Below are positions 47,261 to 59,294 of a stretch of DNA of 64,000 nucleotides, one piece after another. Every line of letters begins with the position of its first letter. The stretch's first letter is position 1. The translations under genes were made by a program, and so were the position numbers. The notes beneath the pieces were generated by a model that did no database searches, was not told the origin of the DNA, and saw only the letters and a list, made by a program, of their open reading frames with translations. The stretch is from Prunella strophiata (taxonomy: Eukaryota > Chordata > Aves > Passeriformes > Prunellidae), in assembly GCA_036583965.1 (NCBI GenBank), contig JAZBQD010000025.1:13036300-13100299 (forward strand), given 5' to 3'.

Positions 47261-50200
47261 CTGATGAGTGCTCTCCTCCCCAGCATGATGCCAGCGCTCC
47301 CGGCGTTGGCAGCTGCTGCCCATTGCCACGTGCCAGGGGGGACAGCAGAGAAGGGGCCACCCAGACCCCTGCACTCACCTCGGCCCCTGCACCTTCCTAC
47401 CCCATCCCAGCATCTTCCCAGGAGCCTGGTGCTTCCCTGCCATGAGCTCAGCAATGTGGAAGGACAGAGGGAGGAAGGTGGGGAGGATGCAGGGAGGAAG
47501 GAAGCTCAGGAGAGCGTGGGGGGAGCCCCTGGAAGCAGCTCCAGAGTGTTACCTGATTACTTTTCTAATGAGGAAAAATGAGAAAACCCTCAGAGCAAAG
47601 GGCTGGAAATTACCCATCAGCTGCAAACTTTTTTTTCCTCCCCTATTATTCAGAATTGTTTTGCTTTTCTGAACTGCCTTGTGTAGGTTGCACCAACCCC
47701 ACAGATTCCAGAATGGGAGATGATGAGTCACTGTCAAAATGTAGATTTTTTCCCCCTTTTTTTCCCGTTTAACACCGCCGAGGGAGTGAAGTCCCTGTGC
47801 CACGCGCCGATCGCTGGCACCTCGCGGGCTGGCGCTGGCAGGAGCTCCCAGCCCACCCGTGCTGTGAGTGCCAAGCTGTGCTCGCCGTGTCCCCCGTGGG
47901 GATGCCCCTGCGGGCATCTCCTGCTCCCCACACCCCGCAGCCCGGGGGGTGCTCGGGCTCTGTCCCCTGCCAGGTGTGCTCAGGTGTGTGCTGGCACTGG
48001 GCTCTGCTCGGCCACCTCTGCTGCCTCCTCGCTCCTGCATTCCTTTCATCTGACTTGGGTTTTTTCCACTGGTGGGGTTTTTTTTAATATATAAAAACAG
48101 GAAAAAATGTCCTTCGGAACAGGCGTCTCTGTGTAGGTGCCTCTGCTCAGGCACAAGCCACCACCGCAGAGAGGGGGAGAGGGTGTGAAACGCAGCCGGA
48201 GCCAGATCCCGCCCGAGCCGCCGGGGGAGCTGCAGTGGGGCTGCTGGGCGAGGGGATGTGCTGCGGGACAGCTCAGCCCTGCCGAGGAGGAGGAGGAGGA
48301 GGATTCCTCCCACTGCCAGGTGTTGAGGAGCCAGCACCCGTGCCAGCTCCAGCAGGGCTGGGAGTCTCGGGTTCTGCTCTCCAGCGGGCTTGGGGCCAAC
48401 AGATGCAGTAATGGTCTGAGGAGTCACAGAGCTGGTGGGCATGGCAAGGACAAGTCCCCAAGGTTCCCAAGGACAGGTCCCCTGGCTGCCCAAGGCTTCC
48501 CTGGCCTGGTGGAGAACGGCCCTTCTGTGCAGTCCAGCTGCAGCTCCAGGGGGGGTTGCTCTGTACTGCAGATCAGGGGCTGTAGCCATCCCACCAACCT
48601 GCTCTGATGCTCTTCTAAGCTGCTGTGTGTCTTTGAACTCAGGCTGTGTTGAAAATTTGATGATGCAGGAGGCAAACAATGTTCTGGGGGGTGGCTGAGA
48701 CCCCCCCAGCCTTCCCCAGGGCCACAGGAGCTGCTCAGTGCCACCCCCGAGCCCTGTGCACTGGCCACTGGGTGCTGGCCATGGCTAACACGGACCCAAA
48801 ACCCCGGAGCTGTGCCATCTCACAGCAGGGACCTTGTGCAAAGAGCCTCAGGATGCCTTGCAGAGCCTGGAGCTGGGGAAGGGAATGAATTTCTTTCCAT
48901 CTCTCCAAGCATCTGGGAGGTGGGTGGGAGGTAAAAAAAGATGAGCCCTGAAGTTTTAATTCCTCGGAGATATTTAGGTATCTTGCTCTTGTTGCTCAGG
49001 GAGTGCAGAGCCTTGAGCATCTCTGGGATGGTGCAGCAGGCTCCTTCCTTCCCCAGCTCAGCTCTGACCTCTGGTTCTCCAAAATATTCATTTTCAGAGA
49101 ACTTAGACCATAATGACCCGCCACTTCCCTCAGATGCATTCAGTGTAACTCGGTGTCTTTAGGAAGGCCATTACTGGAAACCACAACTGGGGAGATAACT
49201 CACTTGGATTTATCAGGAGGAGCAGAGAGCTGAGGGCTGGAATGTGACCTTGACTCCTGGCTGAGCCACCGAGGGGAGCAAGGAATTTTGTTCTCATTTG
49301 AGAGTGGTCTCAGCTCATCCTCCTCAGCCTGAGTCTTCCTTTGCACACACCAGTAGCACCCAGCACGGTCCCTGGAAAAGCGTTCCACCAGATGAGAAGT
49401 AATGAGATTTTAGCACCATGACTGGAGCTCTTTAGTCTCCTGGCTCGTCGGGCTGGGATCGATATTCGTGGCTGTATTTCCCTCCCAGCCCCCTCCCCGT
49501 CCCCCCAGCCCTCCCTGGGGAAAAGGGCTCTGAGAGGAAAACAACCTGAGATCAAATCAATTAATTGCCTCTGCATGTGCCGATAAAGGCGGTGCGGGAG
49601 CGCAGCGGAGCGGGGAGAGCACGGACCCTGCCCGGGGCCGGGGGGGCGCGGGGTGTCCGGGGTGCGAGCGGCCCTGCGGGAGGGGAGGCAGGGCAGGGCA
49701 GGGGAGGGATGCCCGCACGAACATGCGGCCGCTGAGTGTGGAGTACGAGCTCATCGCTGCCAAATGAAACCCGTGCCACCCAGGCCGAGGCAGGGCTCGC
49801 TGCGGAGCCGGGGACAGCCCGCGGTGCCAGCGCTGGTCGGTACAGAAAGCCCTGGAAGGTTTCCCAGCTGGAGGAGATTCCCTGGATTGAGGTGGGGCCA
49901 TCACATGCAGAGTTTGGGCTGCAGGTGGGTGAGAGCGGGGCTGGACCCGCCCCGCTCCTGCCGGGGCGTGAGCAGGGCAGAGGGACCAGGGAGTGACCAG
50001 GGAGTGACCAGGGAGGTGGCACCTGCCTGATGGCACCGACTGGTGCTGAGCTGGGGCTGCTGGCGCTGCCCCCTCCTCAGAAGGAGGGGAAGGAGCTCTG
50101 GTTCTCGCTGCTGCCCGCTGCCGGGGGCTCCGGGCCGGCTCTCGGGGGTCCCAGCACGGCCCCCGGCCCTGGCTCTGCTGCCGGGCTGGGCTCCGGCGGG

Positions 50201-51687
50201 CAGCTCTGGCCATGAGCCAGGTTGGCTAATTGGGATTCATACGAATAGGGAGAGGAAATTACCGAGCTCCACCACCGAGCCAGCCGAGCGGGGAGCGGGT
50301 GCGAGCGGCCGCAGATGAGCGGAACCCGGGGCTGTGACTCGGCTCCCAGCCTGGCACAGGCACGGCCAGCGGCTGCGAAGGGCTCAGGAGCCGCAGGGAT
50401 GCGCTGGGAGCAGCAGCCTGGCGTCCTCCGGGCCGGGGAGGGGCCCGACTGCGGGCAGCCCCCAGCCCAGCCTGCCCGCAGGGCAGAGCAGGAGCCACGC
50501 TGGGCCGTGCCCGGGGCTGTGCCAGCTCTCGGCCGGGGGCTGGGGGGCGTTGGCAGGGACTGCGAGTGCCCAGAGCCGGTGCCAGGGCCAGGGCACGGCC
50601 CCCTGAGGCACATCCCGGTGTCCCTTACCCGGCTGCAGCGCCGGGAGAGGAGCACAGGGAGCTGCAGCGGCTGGCACGGCAGCTGGGGGCTGAGGAGGGG
50701 ACACCTGGCCCCGCTGCTGTCGGGGCTGTGTCCCCAGCCGGGACCCTGAGCAGCTGCCTCACCCGTCCCGTCCCTGGAGCCATTTCCAGCCGCAGCTCCC
50801 AGGGGCAGGATTCCCTCCTGGGGAGCACTCGGAGGTCAGAGGGGGTTTTGGGATCGCAGCCTTGCTGTGGTGTGTGCTCGGAGGCTGAAGTTGTGTGTCA
50901 GGTGGCTCGGCATTGCCATGACGACGAGCATCAGCCGGTGAACAGAGGGAGTAAAGGAGACAGAATAAATGTCAGAGTGTGAGCGGATGCTGAGGAGCCG
51001 GGGCTGCCCCTGCCCCGGGCAGCCGGGCGTGCTGCTCTGCCCGTGCCTGCCCAGCCCGGGGCTCCATGGCTGCAGCCCCCTCTGGCAGTGCCCGCTGGCT
51101 GCAGAGCCAAGGGACGCGTGGGGGGCAGCTCTGGGGCAGCGCCTGCTGGCTCTGGGTGCTGCGGGCAGGTGGGTGGGAGCCCAGAGCCGGGAGGAGGAGG
51201 AGGCTGGGGGCTGTGTGTGCCGCTGGTGTCCTCACCGTGCCCAGTGCATCCCCTTCTCCCCCAGTTCCCAGAGCTGGGGGAGCAGGCGAGTCTCCCTCTG
51301 CCGTGTCTCCGTCTGGATGAGAGCTCTGCCTCCCCCAGAGCTCCATCCTCAGGCTCGGGCTGGTGCCTGCCGTGCTGCCCAGCTCCCCAAGCACAGCCGA
51401 GGGCTGGCTGTGCTGGCTGGAGCCTGGTCCCTGGTGACACGTCCTCCTGGCCCCGCGGCACAGGGGACAGAGCCGGCGTGACCCCAGCACGTGCTCTAGA
51501 GCCAGGACGCTGAGGGGTGCCCTTCTCCCGGGGGGACGCTGCCGTTGCTGCCACCCCTCCCTGCCCCCTGTGCCCCAGAGCAGTCCCACACCGTGCCTCA
51601 GAGTCCATCCCGAGCATGAAGCCCCTGGGCTGCTGCACGTCCTGGCCAGCGCAGGGTGCTGAGCGTTTCCTGCCTCGTTCTCCCCAG

Positions 51688-51771
51688 GAACCTTCCGAGG
51701 AGTGTGCAAGAAAATCGACCACTTCCCCGAGGATGCAGACTACGAGCAAGACACGGCCGAGTACCTGCTCC
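51688..51771 (+). CDS. CACNG3: CACNG3 coding exon 2 (end of extracellular loop 1)
   Basis: This 84-nt exon completes codon 71 and encodes residues [20 protein letters not shown] then DTAEYLL, ending with the first base of Arg99. It forms the latter half of the large extracellular loop that, in TARPs, contacts the ligand-binding domain of AMPA receptors. Acidic residues (EDADYEQD) are conspicuous, and Cys77 is expected to pair with loop cysteines. Splice sites are CTCCCCAG and CTCC|GTGAGT. Thr72 replaces the Ala I recall in human. Confidence 0.96.
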
Positions 51772-52261
51772 GTGAGTCTGCCCCCTGTGGCACACAGCCC
51801 CTCGCTGCGGGCACCCCTGGCTGGCCCCTGTGCCACCCAGCAGGAGGCTGAGGGCTCACAGCCCCCCAGCTCCCCGTGCAGCTCAGGGACCCTCCGGGCT
51901 GCCCGAGCATGGCTGTGCCACCTGCAGTGCCACCTGCAGTGCCATGGCAGGCTGGGCTGGCACTCGCTGTGCCCACGGCTGGGCCCAGCAGCTGCTGCAC
52001 AGCCTGAGCCTCCATGGGGACTGGGACCCCACAGACCTGAGGTGCAGCACCACAGGGACACAGCTGAATGTCCCTGCTGGTGTCCCTGCCCCCAGCCTCC
52101 AGCCAGGCTGGGAGAGCACAAGGAGCAGGTGCCAGGGGCTCTGCACTGGCAGCCAAGCACAGGGACACAGAGGGAGCTGAACTGGCAGATTTCCTGGGAA
52201 AAGTGGCTCCTCCTGCCCCAGGGGCCAGCAGAGCTCCGGGGCACAGCCTCAGGCTTTCCCA

Positions 52262-52335
52262 CAGCATCCCAGAATGGCCCAGGAAGGGTGGAAGGGACCT
52301 TAAAGCCCAGCCCAACCCACTCTCCCACATGGATC
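52262..52335 (-). mobile_element. CR1 3'-terminal scrap
   Basis: CATCCCAGAATGGCCCAGGA then GGTGGAAGGGACCTTAAAGC resembles the antisense CR1 terminus. It is short and diverged. Confidence 0.6.
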
Positions 52336-52964
52336 AGCTTCCAAAATGCCAGTAGAGAGCAATGAATGCAGCAGATCACTACCTGCTGCACCAAAAATAC
52401 ACTGTGCCTGGGCTTGGGCTCTCATCCCTCAAACAGGGCCGTTATTAAAGCAGAGAAATACAGAGAAGCTCCATTAAAATTCCACTCCTGGGGGCTTTAA
52501 AATAGACTTTTTACTTTAAATGGGAGAGGGGGTGGGAGAACTTCAGCACTAATCTACTAAAACTGCAAAGCCATTTCATTAAACTCACTCTCCTCTCCAC
52601 TGGGTGAGCAGAGATGTGGACATTTGAGAGTCCAGAGCAGCCCTGGATGAGCAGCAGCAGCTGGGTCAGGCAGGGGGCTGGGGCTGAGCACCAGCCCATG
52701 GGCACAGGGCCCTTCTCCCAGGATTGCTTCCAGCCCCAGGGCTGCTGCACACCCCTGCTGCCTCTGTTGTTTGGAGATGCAGAGCTTGGGGTGAGCCCTC
52801 AGCAGTCTGGCACACACGTGTGGCTCTACATGTCAGGAGTGTCATTTGTGTCCAGCCTCTGTCACGGTGCCTGGCACATGCTCACACTGAGGGGACAGTG
52901 TCCTTTGTCTGCAGGGCCACCCTCACCCAGCCTTGGGACTGCCCATGCTTTCTGCTGAAAGAGG

Positions 52965-53205
52965 GGAAGTTCAGGTGAGATGAACAGAAGGAATCCTTCC
53001 CTGGCAGGGAGGGCAGGCCCTGGCACAGGTGCCCAGAGCAGCTGTGGCTGCCCCTGGATCCCTGGCAGTGCCCAAGGCCAGGCTGGATGGGGCTTGGATG
53101 AAGCTGGGATAGTGGAAGGTGTCCCTGCCCATGGCAGGAGGTGGCACTGGGTGGTTTGAAGGTCCTTTCCAGCCCACACCATTCCAGAGTTCCATGACAA
53201 GCAGA
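52965..53205 (+). mobile_element. CR1 LINE 3'-end fragment
   Basis: GGCAGGCCCTGGCACAGGTG, CCAGAGCAGCTGTGGCTGCC, CCCAAGGCCAGGCTGGATGG and GGAAGGTGTCCCTGCCCATG follow in sense order. It lies about 130 bp before exon 3 in intron 2. Confidence 0.9.
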
Positions 53206-53331
53206 GGGTGCCTGGTGGGGACCAGTTCTGTGTCTCCCCACCCATCCTGGCAGCACAAGGGGTGCCCTGGCACGGATCCTTGCCAGGTGCTGGTGCAGGG
53301 GGCTGATGCTGCCCCTCTCCCTGTCCCACAG

Positions 53332-53472
53332 GTGCAGTGAGAGCCTCCAGCATCTTCCCCATCCTCAGCGTGGGGCTGCTGTTCTTCGGGGGCCTGTGCG
53401 TGGCCGCCAGCGAGTTCTACAAGAGCAAACACAACGTCATCCTCAGCGCTGGCATCTTCTTCGTCTCTGCAG
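53332..53472 (+). CDS. CACNG3: CACNG3 coding exon 3 (TM2 and most of TM3)
   Basis: This 141-nt exon encodes the end of codon 99 through the first base of codon 146. Residues [20 protein letters not shown] begin it. Transmembrane segment 2 is about residues 104-126 and segment 3 starts about 134 ([13 protein letters not shown]). The short polar turn EFYKSKHN separates them. Splice sites are CCCACAG and GCAG|GTAGGA. The phase matches exons 2 and 4, and the length equals that of the human exon as I recall it. Confidence 0.96.
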
Positions 53473-54559
53473 GTAGGAGCTGCCAGGGGCTCCTCCAGCC
53501 TGGGCACACGGGGCAGCAGGGCTGGGCTGGGGGTGCTCCCAGGCTGCCAGCACACAGAGATTCTGAGGTTTCAGAGCTGTTCCAGCCCTGGGGGGAAATC
53601 CCCACAGAAGGAAAAAACCACCAGGGGTCTCTGGCCGTGGTCACTGTGCCAGACAGGGCTTCAGGTGCCCCCCTGCCCTGCCTCCAGCAGGGCCTGTGTG
53701 GGGGCACAGCCCAGGAGGGGCTCCCCACGTGCAGCCATTCCCCTGGGGGTTACCAGACCCTGGGACAGGACTGGGGGCTCTGCCCTCCACCCTGGACAGT
53801 CAGTGGGCACTGTGCCAGCAGCAGCAGGACCAGGCAGAGGGGCTGCCACAGTCCCACGTGGCAGTCCCTCTCTGTTCCTGTGGATTACTCATTCCTCTGT
53901 GCTGCTCCCCGATTATCGCGTGACAATGTCTTTGTCTCAAGGAACTGCTCTATTTTGTGTTTTTCTTCTCCCCACAAAAAGACAAATGACTCTTCCTCCT
54001 TGGCTGGCAGGAGCTGCTGATGCAGATGAGAAAACAGCAGAGAGAACATAATTGATTCATTAAGTAAATCTGGGAATGCACCAGCCTCTCCCCAGCCTGC
54101 AGCACAGCCCCACTGGCTGCTGGTGGGGCACAGGCTGCCCCTGTCCCAGACAAAGCCTCAGGACTCCACCAGAAATGGAAACAGACGGAGCCATTCCAGC
54201 TTCCCTGTGCTCCCAGGGCCATGGCGAGCTGGCTTCATGCTGGGGGGATCCCCCTGTACCCCTCAGGCTGGCTCTGCTGCTGCATGACACCAGCCAGGCT
54301 CCTGCCTTCACTGCTCAGCAAAGCACAGCACAACCAGCTCCTGAATGTCCCTCTTCCAGAGAAAACAGGGATTGCTCCTCCTCCCTGGGAATACACAGGA
54401 ATAAGGGAATGTGGAAGGGAATATGAATGGGAGATTGGGAGATGCCTGCAAGGGGATTTGGTGCAAGTGTGCTGGCACAGGGTCGGTGCCCCGTGGGGAC
54501 ACGTCCCCCCATCCACTCGTGCCCCCCAGGTGAGCCCTGCCCCCTTGTCCCCCCCGCAG
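53473..54559 (+). other. CACNG3: CACNG3 intron 3
   Basis: A 1.09-kb intron in which nothing specific was recognised. It ends in a C-rich acceptor tract (TTGTCCCCCCCGCAG). Confidence 0.9.
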
Positions 54560-55071
54560 GCCTCAGCAACATCATCGGGATCATAGTGTACATCTCTGCC
54601 AACGCGGGGGACCCGGGCCAGAGCGACTCCAAGAAGAGCTACTCCTACGGCTGGTCCTTCTACTTCGGGGCGCTGTCCTTCATCATCGCCGAGATGGTGG
54701 GGGTGATCGCCGTGCACATGTACATCGAGAAGCACCGCCAGATCCGCGCCAGGTCCCACTCCGAGCTGCTCAAGAGGTCGGCCTTCACGCGCCTGCCCCC
54801 CTACAGGTACCGCTTCCGCCGGCGGTCCAGCTCCCGCTCCACCGAGCCCCGCTCCCGGGACATGTCGCCCATCAGCAAAGGGTTCAGCACCATCCCCTCC
54901 ACCGACATCTCCATGTTCACCCTCTCCAGGGATCCCTCCAAGGTCACCATGGGGACGCTGCTCAACTCGGAGCGGGACCACGGTTTTTTACAGGTCCACA
55001 ACTCCATCCCCAAAGAGTTCAAGGAGTCTTTGCACAACAACCCGGCCAACAGACGAACCACGCCGGTCTGA
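54560..55071 (+). CDS. CACNG3: CACNG3 coding exon 4 (TM3 end, TM4, cytoplasmic tail, PDZ ligand)
   Basis: This exon encodes residues 146-315 and the TGA stop; the joined CDS is 948 nt, giving 315 residues, the length I recall for human CACNG3. [17 protein letters not shown] continues TM3 into extracellular loop 2. TM4 is about 177-201 ([20 protein letters not shown]). The cytoplasmic tail has an Arg/Ser cluster ([18 protein letters not shown]), which in TARPs is a phosphorylated, lipid-interacting segment. It ends RRTTPV, a class I PDZ ligand for PSD-95-type scaffolds with a phosphorylatable Thr. Tail residues [15 protein letters not shown] and [15 protein letters not shown] are strongly conserved. 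The exon is intact. Confidence 0.97.
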
Positions 55072-55612
55072 GGCGGGCCGGGCCGTGGGCAGGCTGCATG
55101 GCATCACCCTCGTGACGGTGTAACCTGTGAAACCCCGTTTTTAAGGACAAACCCGGAGGCTCCCCGTGCCCCTGCCCCTGGGGCTGGTTTTTCACTCCTG
55201 AAATGCCACCGGCCAGGCCGGGCCGCTGCACCTGCGGTGGGAGCGGGACCGCGGCGGGGAGGGGACGGGGCCACGCCGGGACCCCGGCCCTGGTGCCCTG
55301 CGGACTGAGCGGGCTCCAGCCCCCCGGGCCAGCAGCTCCCTGAGGTCTCCATCGTTCGTGTGATCATAACAGCAGTGTTCCCATAGCTGTGTGTCCATGG
55401 AAATGCTGGCGACAGCCCTGTCCGTGAGAACCCCTAACCCGGTAGTTGCATTTCGGTGGAATCGCCTGGGAGGCCGGAGCTGGGAGCACTGAGCTAGTGC
55501 TGGAGCCATGCTTGTGTTCAGAACCCCCTTCCCTGTCGTGCTGGATGGAGTGCTCGGGCTGGGCTCCTCTATGGCGTTTCGTGCATGCATTAAATAGCTT
55601 GGAATTCAATTT
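55072..55612 (+). other. CACNG3: CACNG3 3' UTR
   Basis: About 540 bp lie between the stop and the first good poly(A) signal. The sequence is repeat-free with intermediate GC, unlike the CTTC tract that follows. Confidence 0.7.
55589..55594 (+). terminator. CACNG3: Polyadenylation signal ATTAAA of CACNG3
   Basis: ATTAAA in GCATGCATTAAATAGCTTGG is followed after about 20 bp by GT-rich sequence (TTTTGTCATGTCGGGTTGG). It is the common variant of the canonical hexamer. A more distal site is possible. Confidence 0.65.
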
Positions 55613-55674
55613 TGTCATGTCGGGTTGGAAGAAACATCCTTTTGCAATTTTCTGTGGTCTCGAAAGGGCTTATT

Positions 55675-56035
55675 TCCTTCCTTCCTTCCTTCCTTCCTTC
55701 CTTCCTTCCTTCCTTCCTTCCTTCCTTCCTCTTCCTTCCTTCCTTCCTTCTTCCTTCCTTCCTTCTTCCTTCCTTCCTTCCTTCCTTCCTTCCTTCCTTC
55801 TTCCTTCCTTCCTTCCTTCCTTCCTTCCTTCCTTCCTTCCTTCCTTCCTTCCTTCCTTCCTTCCTTCCTTCCTTCCGTCCTTCCTTCCTTCCTTGCCTTC
55901 CTTCCTTCCTTCCTTCCTTCCTCTTCCTTCCTTCCTTCCTTGCCTTCCTTCCTTCCTCCTTCCTTCCTTCTTCCTTCCTTCCTTCCTCTCCTTCCTTCCT
56001 TCCTTCTTCCTTCCTTCCTTCCTTCCTTCCTTCCT
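55675..56035. repeat. (CTTC)n microsatellite, about 360 bp
   Basis: CTTC repeats with occasional CTCTTCC, GTCC and GCC interruptions. The strand is pure pyrimidine (purine on the - strand). It begins only about 80 bp after the CACNG3 poly(A) signal. Confidence 0.97.
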
Positions 56036-56787
56036 ATGAAAGGACTCAGGAGCAGAATTACTCCAGTGACTGGTAGCAAGTATCCAGCATTTAATTCACC
56101 TCTAATGTTGCAAGAAAATGAATTACTTCCCTGCAGTTGGCACAACGCAGTCAGAGATGACTGTCTGGGCACAGCCGAGGGGCAAGGCGCGACCGTGGCG
56201 CTGCGGGAGCGGCTGCAGCCGCGCGCGGATGGGGTGTGATTCCCTAATGGCTGGGAGATCCATGAGAAAAACAATAAAATTGTCCAGTTTGGCAAGTTCC
56301 TTGGCTGAGTAGGTGGCAGTGACCCTGCAGCGGGCCCTGGAGAGCGGCAGGGAGGAGGGAGGCCAGGCTGGGGCTGCAGGGAGCGCGTGAGCAGACGGAG
56401 CTTCGGCTCTGAGCTCTCCCACTGCAGCAGAGCTTGTCTAAGTGGAGGCAGTTTTGAAGCAGTCGGTCCATGGTGATGTGTCACTTAATTGAAATCTTAT
56501 TGAACCTTCTGACAGAAGTGGCAGGTTCCCCCAGGGTCCCCCAGGCTGATCTGGGGGCAGCAGGGCTCTCACTCACTCTGCTCTTGGCAGAAGGGGAACA
56601 TCTGGTGTGCAGTGTGTGAGCCTGGACAGCCTCGCCCTGGGTCTGCTGCCCAAGGTCAGCACATCCTAATCCTTCCTGGGAATAATGGACAGGCCACTGG
56701 GAAACCCAGCAGAGGAGCTCTGCTGGAGTGAAATCCTCCTGGGAGCTCCACAAACAGCCTCAGCCAGGGCTGCACCTTCTTCACAGA

Positions 56788-56925
56788 GTCACAGAATGCT
56801 CTGGGTTGGAATGGACCTTAAAGCTCCTGGCCTTGGACACTGCCAGGGATCCAGGGGCAGCCACAGCTGCTCTGGGCACCCTGTGCCAGGGCCTGCTCAT
56901 CCTCACAGGGAGAATTTCATCTCCC
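56788..56925 (-). mobile_element. CR1 LINE 3'-end fragment, internally deleted
   Basis: GAGTCACAGAATGCTCTGGG and TTGGAATGGACCTTAAAGCT are followed directly by GGCCTTGGACACTGCCAGGG and the CAGCTGCTCTGGGCACCCTG block. The CCATGGCAGGGACACC segment normally between them is missing. Confidence 0.85.
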
Positions 56926-57115
56926 TCGCCCTTTATTTGCTACTATTGCAAAGGGGGTTGTTCGAGAAGGCTGATTCAGATGCTAATTAAGCCTCTTAAT
57001 TGCCGTAGTTGCTGATTGCATGTGTTAAAAACAGTCAAAGGAGAGTTGCACCCCCATCTTAGGGCAATATTTAAAAGCAAAGCAGTGAAAGGGCTGGCAG
57101 TGCTAAACACGGAGT

Positions 57116-57166
57116 AGAACGGAGTGGAACAGTTCAGTTGGAAGGGACCTACCACGACCATCTCCA
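57116..57166 (-). mobile_element. CR1 3'-terminal scrap
   Basis: GAGTGGAACAGTTCAGTTGG then AAGGGACCTACCACGACCAT resembles the antisense end of an older CR1 copy. Confidence 0.6.
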
Positions 57167-57734
57167 ACTTCCCGCATTGGCTTTGAGTGTGGCTGACCAA
57201 AAGCTAAAGCAGGCCCTTAAGGGCACAGCCCAAATCCGTTTCCAGCCCTGGCAGGCTGGGCACCGGCCCCGCTCCAGGCAGGCTCTGGCACCCCGGGGGC
57301 GCAGGAGCGCTGCGTGCAGCCCGAGCCGCAGGGCCGGGCCGGCTGCGAGTGCTGGTGGAGGCAGAGCGGCCGTGATTGAAGGTGTTTACTGCCACGTGTA
57401 ATGTCTTCCCTTTGTGCCGATGTCTTTCCCCTGGAAGAGAAAATCAATACCCAGGCTAAATCTGGAGGCTTCAATATTTCTCAGAGAAGTGCAAATCAAT
57501 ATGGATTTCTTAACAAGTTTAATTTCAATACCTGAAAGTGCACATTCTGCCCATTTCCTGACCTTTCCAATCCCCGGGGGAGGAGGATTAAAAAGATTTG
57601 TTCAAATTCAACGAATTGAATCAGCAAATGCCCCATTAGCTTGTTTTCTTTCCGCCAGACCTTGATAAACAGGATGATAGCCCATCGTCTACGCGTGGCT
57701 GCCAGCGCCGCTCCCACGCCAGCCACGCGGACCC

Positions 57735-57912
57735 GCGGGCACGGCAGCGCCTGTGGTCACCTCTATCGCGGGCACGGCAGCGCCTGTGGTCACCTCTATC
57801 GCGGGCACAGCAGCGCCTGTGGTCACCTCTATCGCGGGCACAGCAGCGCCTGTGGTCACCTCTATCGCGGGCACGGCAGCGCCTGTGGTCACCTCTATCG
57901 CGGGCACAGCAG
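57735..57912. repeat. 33-bp minisatellite, five copies plus a partial
   Basis: Copies start at 57735, 57768, 57801, 57834 and 57867, with a partial at 57900. The unit is GCGGGCAC(G/A)GCAGCGCCTG followed by TGGTCACCTCTATC. The only variation seen is G/A at one position. It sits between an AT-rich block and a CpG-rich block. Confidence 0.96.
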
Positions 57913-58014
57913 CCCGGGGTGGCGACAAAGGGGCCGGGTGTCACACGGAGAGGTAGCCCCCAGCCAGCGGACCCTCATCCCACCCTGAGCCCGGTCCTGC
58001 CGCGCTGCCGAGCC

Positions 58015-58100
58015 GCTGATTTATGGCGCTGCAGTGCTCTATATTTATCCTACAATGGCTTTGTGCAGCCTTAGATCATCGTGGGAGCGCGGTAAACACC
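58015..58100. other. AT-rich element bordering a CpG-rich block
   Basis: CTGATTTATGGCGCTGCAGT and CTATATTTATCCTACAATGG are non-repetitive and stand out beside CpG-rich sequence (58,080-58,480). It may be a conserved regulatory element or a promoter of an unseen transcript. There is no coding evidence. Confidence 0.3.
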
Positions 58101-59294
58101 GCGGAACGAGCGCAGCGTGTGGCTCGGCCGGCCGGAGCGGGAGGCCGGCAGTGATTCCGTCTCTGCCCTTGGAACGATCCCGCGGGCAGCAGAGCCAGGA
58201 GCTCAGGTCCCGAGGGACACGTCGGGGAGCTGCTGTGACAGTGACAGCCCCAGCAGCGGCTCGGGGTCGCGCACAGCTCCCCGCAGGTGCGGCCGGGGCC
58301 GGGGCTCCGCTGCGGGAGCCGGGGGTGGCTCCGAGCCCGGCCGGGCGCTGCCGCTGCCGTTCGCCTCCCAAGGGAGGGCTGGAATCGCTGTTGGTGCTGC
58401 GATGACAAACCCGGCGGCGGAGCGCTGGCAGCCTGCGGGAGCTGCTGCTGGCACGGAGCCCGCCGAGGGGAAATGGCAGCTGGGTCCTGGCTGCAGCACA
58501 GAGCTTTGCGTTTCACCCTCTTCTCCCTCATTCCACATCTACATCAGGACAAGTACCCTGCCCTCTCCGCTGCTTGCTGCAAGGGAAGCTCCCTAGTCCC
58601 TATCCCTGCAGGCTGCTCCTTCCTCAAAAGCATCCTTTGTCCTTCCTGGGTTTGATTTTTGGGGGATTTTTACAGTTTGCCATAGCTCATGAGAGTCTGG
58701 GTAAGGCCAAACCGTTTATACCGTGTGTTGATTATTTACTTGATGGACAGTAATGGTTCCTGTGGTGCCATTACTACCTGTCACCTAAATCCAAACGCTG
58801 AGGTGCTGTAAAGGGCAGCCTTTCACCGGGGGCTGGAATAGCTCCTCCAGCATCGTTATCCTGCACATCCATAAATCTCCAGCCGACCACAGCCACTAAA
58901 CACAGCTCTCAAAAGTTCCCTGGAAAATTTTCAACAAATAAGACTTTCACCTGCTCTTCAGTAATAAACTCCTGTCCCTCTGCCATTACCCTCCCTCCAG
59001 CCACTAGAGGAGAAAACTCTCCTCCAGCACCTGAGCTGGTGTTGGAGAAGATCAGCAGGAGCTGGGGGTGTTTGGGGGTGGGAGCTCTGTGCCTGTGGCT
59101 GCAGCTCTGGGGCTGCTCCACACTGGGGAGCCCTGACAGGTGCCCTGGGAACACCATGGGAAACAGTGGTGCAGGTAAGTGCAATTAAGAGTTAATTACC
59201 ACAGCTTTTCATTGCCTGCTCCTGGTGTTCCAGTACCCAAAGGGAGCCTGCAGGAAGGATGTAGGGAGACTGTTTCCCAGAGCATGTAGTGACA

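Larger units (their letters stand above)
28548..51687 (+). other. CACNG3: CACNG3 intron 1 (23.1 kb)
   Basis: A very long first intron, as in other TARP genes. No other gene was recognised. It holds a second CpG-rich block, five large minisatellites or microsatellites, three CR1 fragments and AT-rich repeat-free islands, all listed separately. The remaining stretches (for example 31,200-35,700, 42,350-43,640 and 47,250-51,687) are unremarkable GC-rich intron. Confidence 0.85.
51772..53331 (+). other. CACNG3: CACNG3 intron 2
   Basis: A 1.56-kb intron with two CR1 fragments. Otherwise it holds no recognised element. Confidence 0.9.

Noticed and set aside
55446..56484. Leu-Pro-Ser-Phe and Lys-Glu-Gly-Arg repeat frames
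   Set aside because: They are translations of the CTTC tract, which starts beyond the CACNG3 poly(A) signal.
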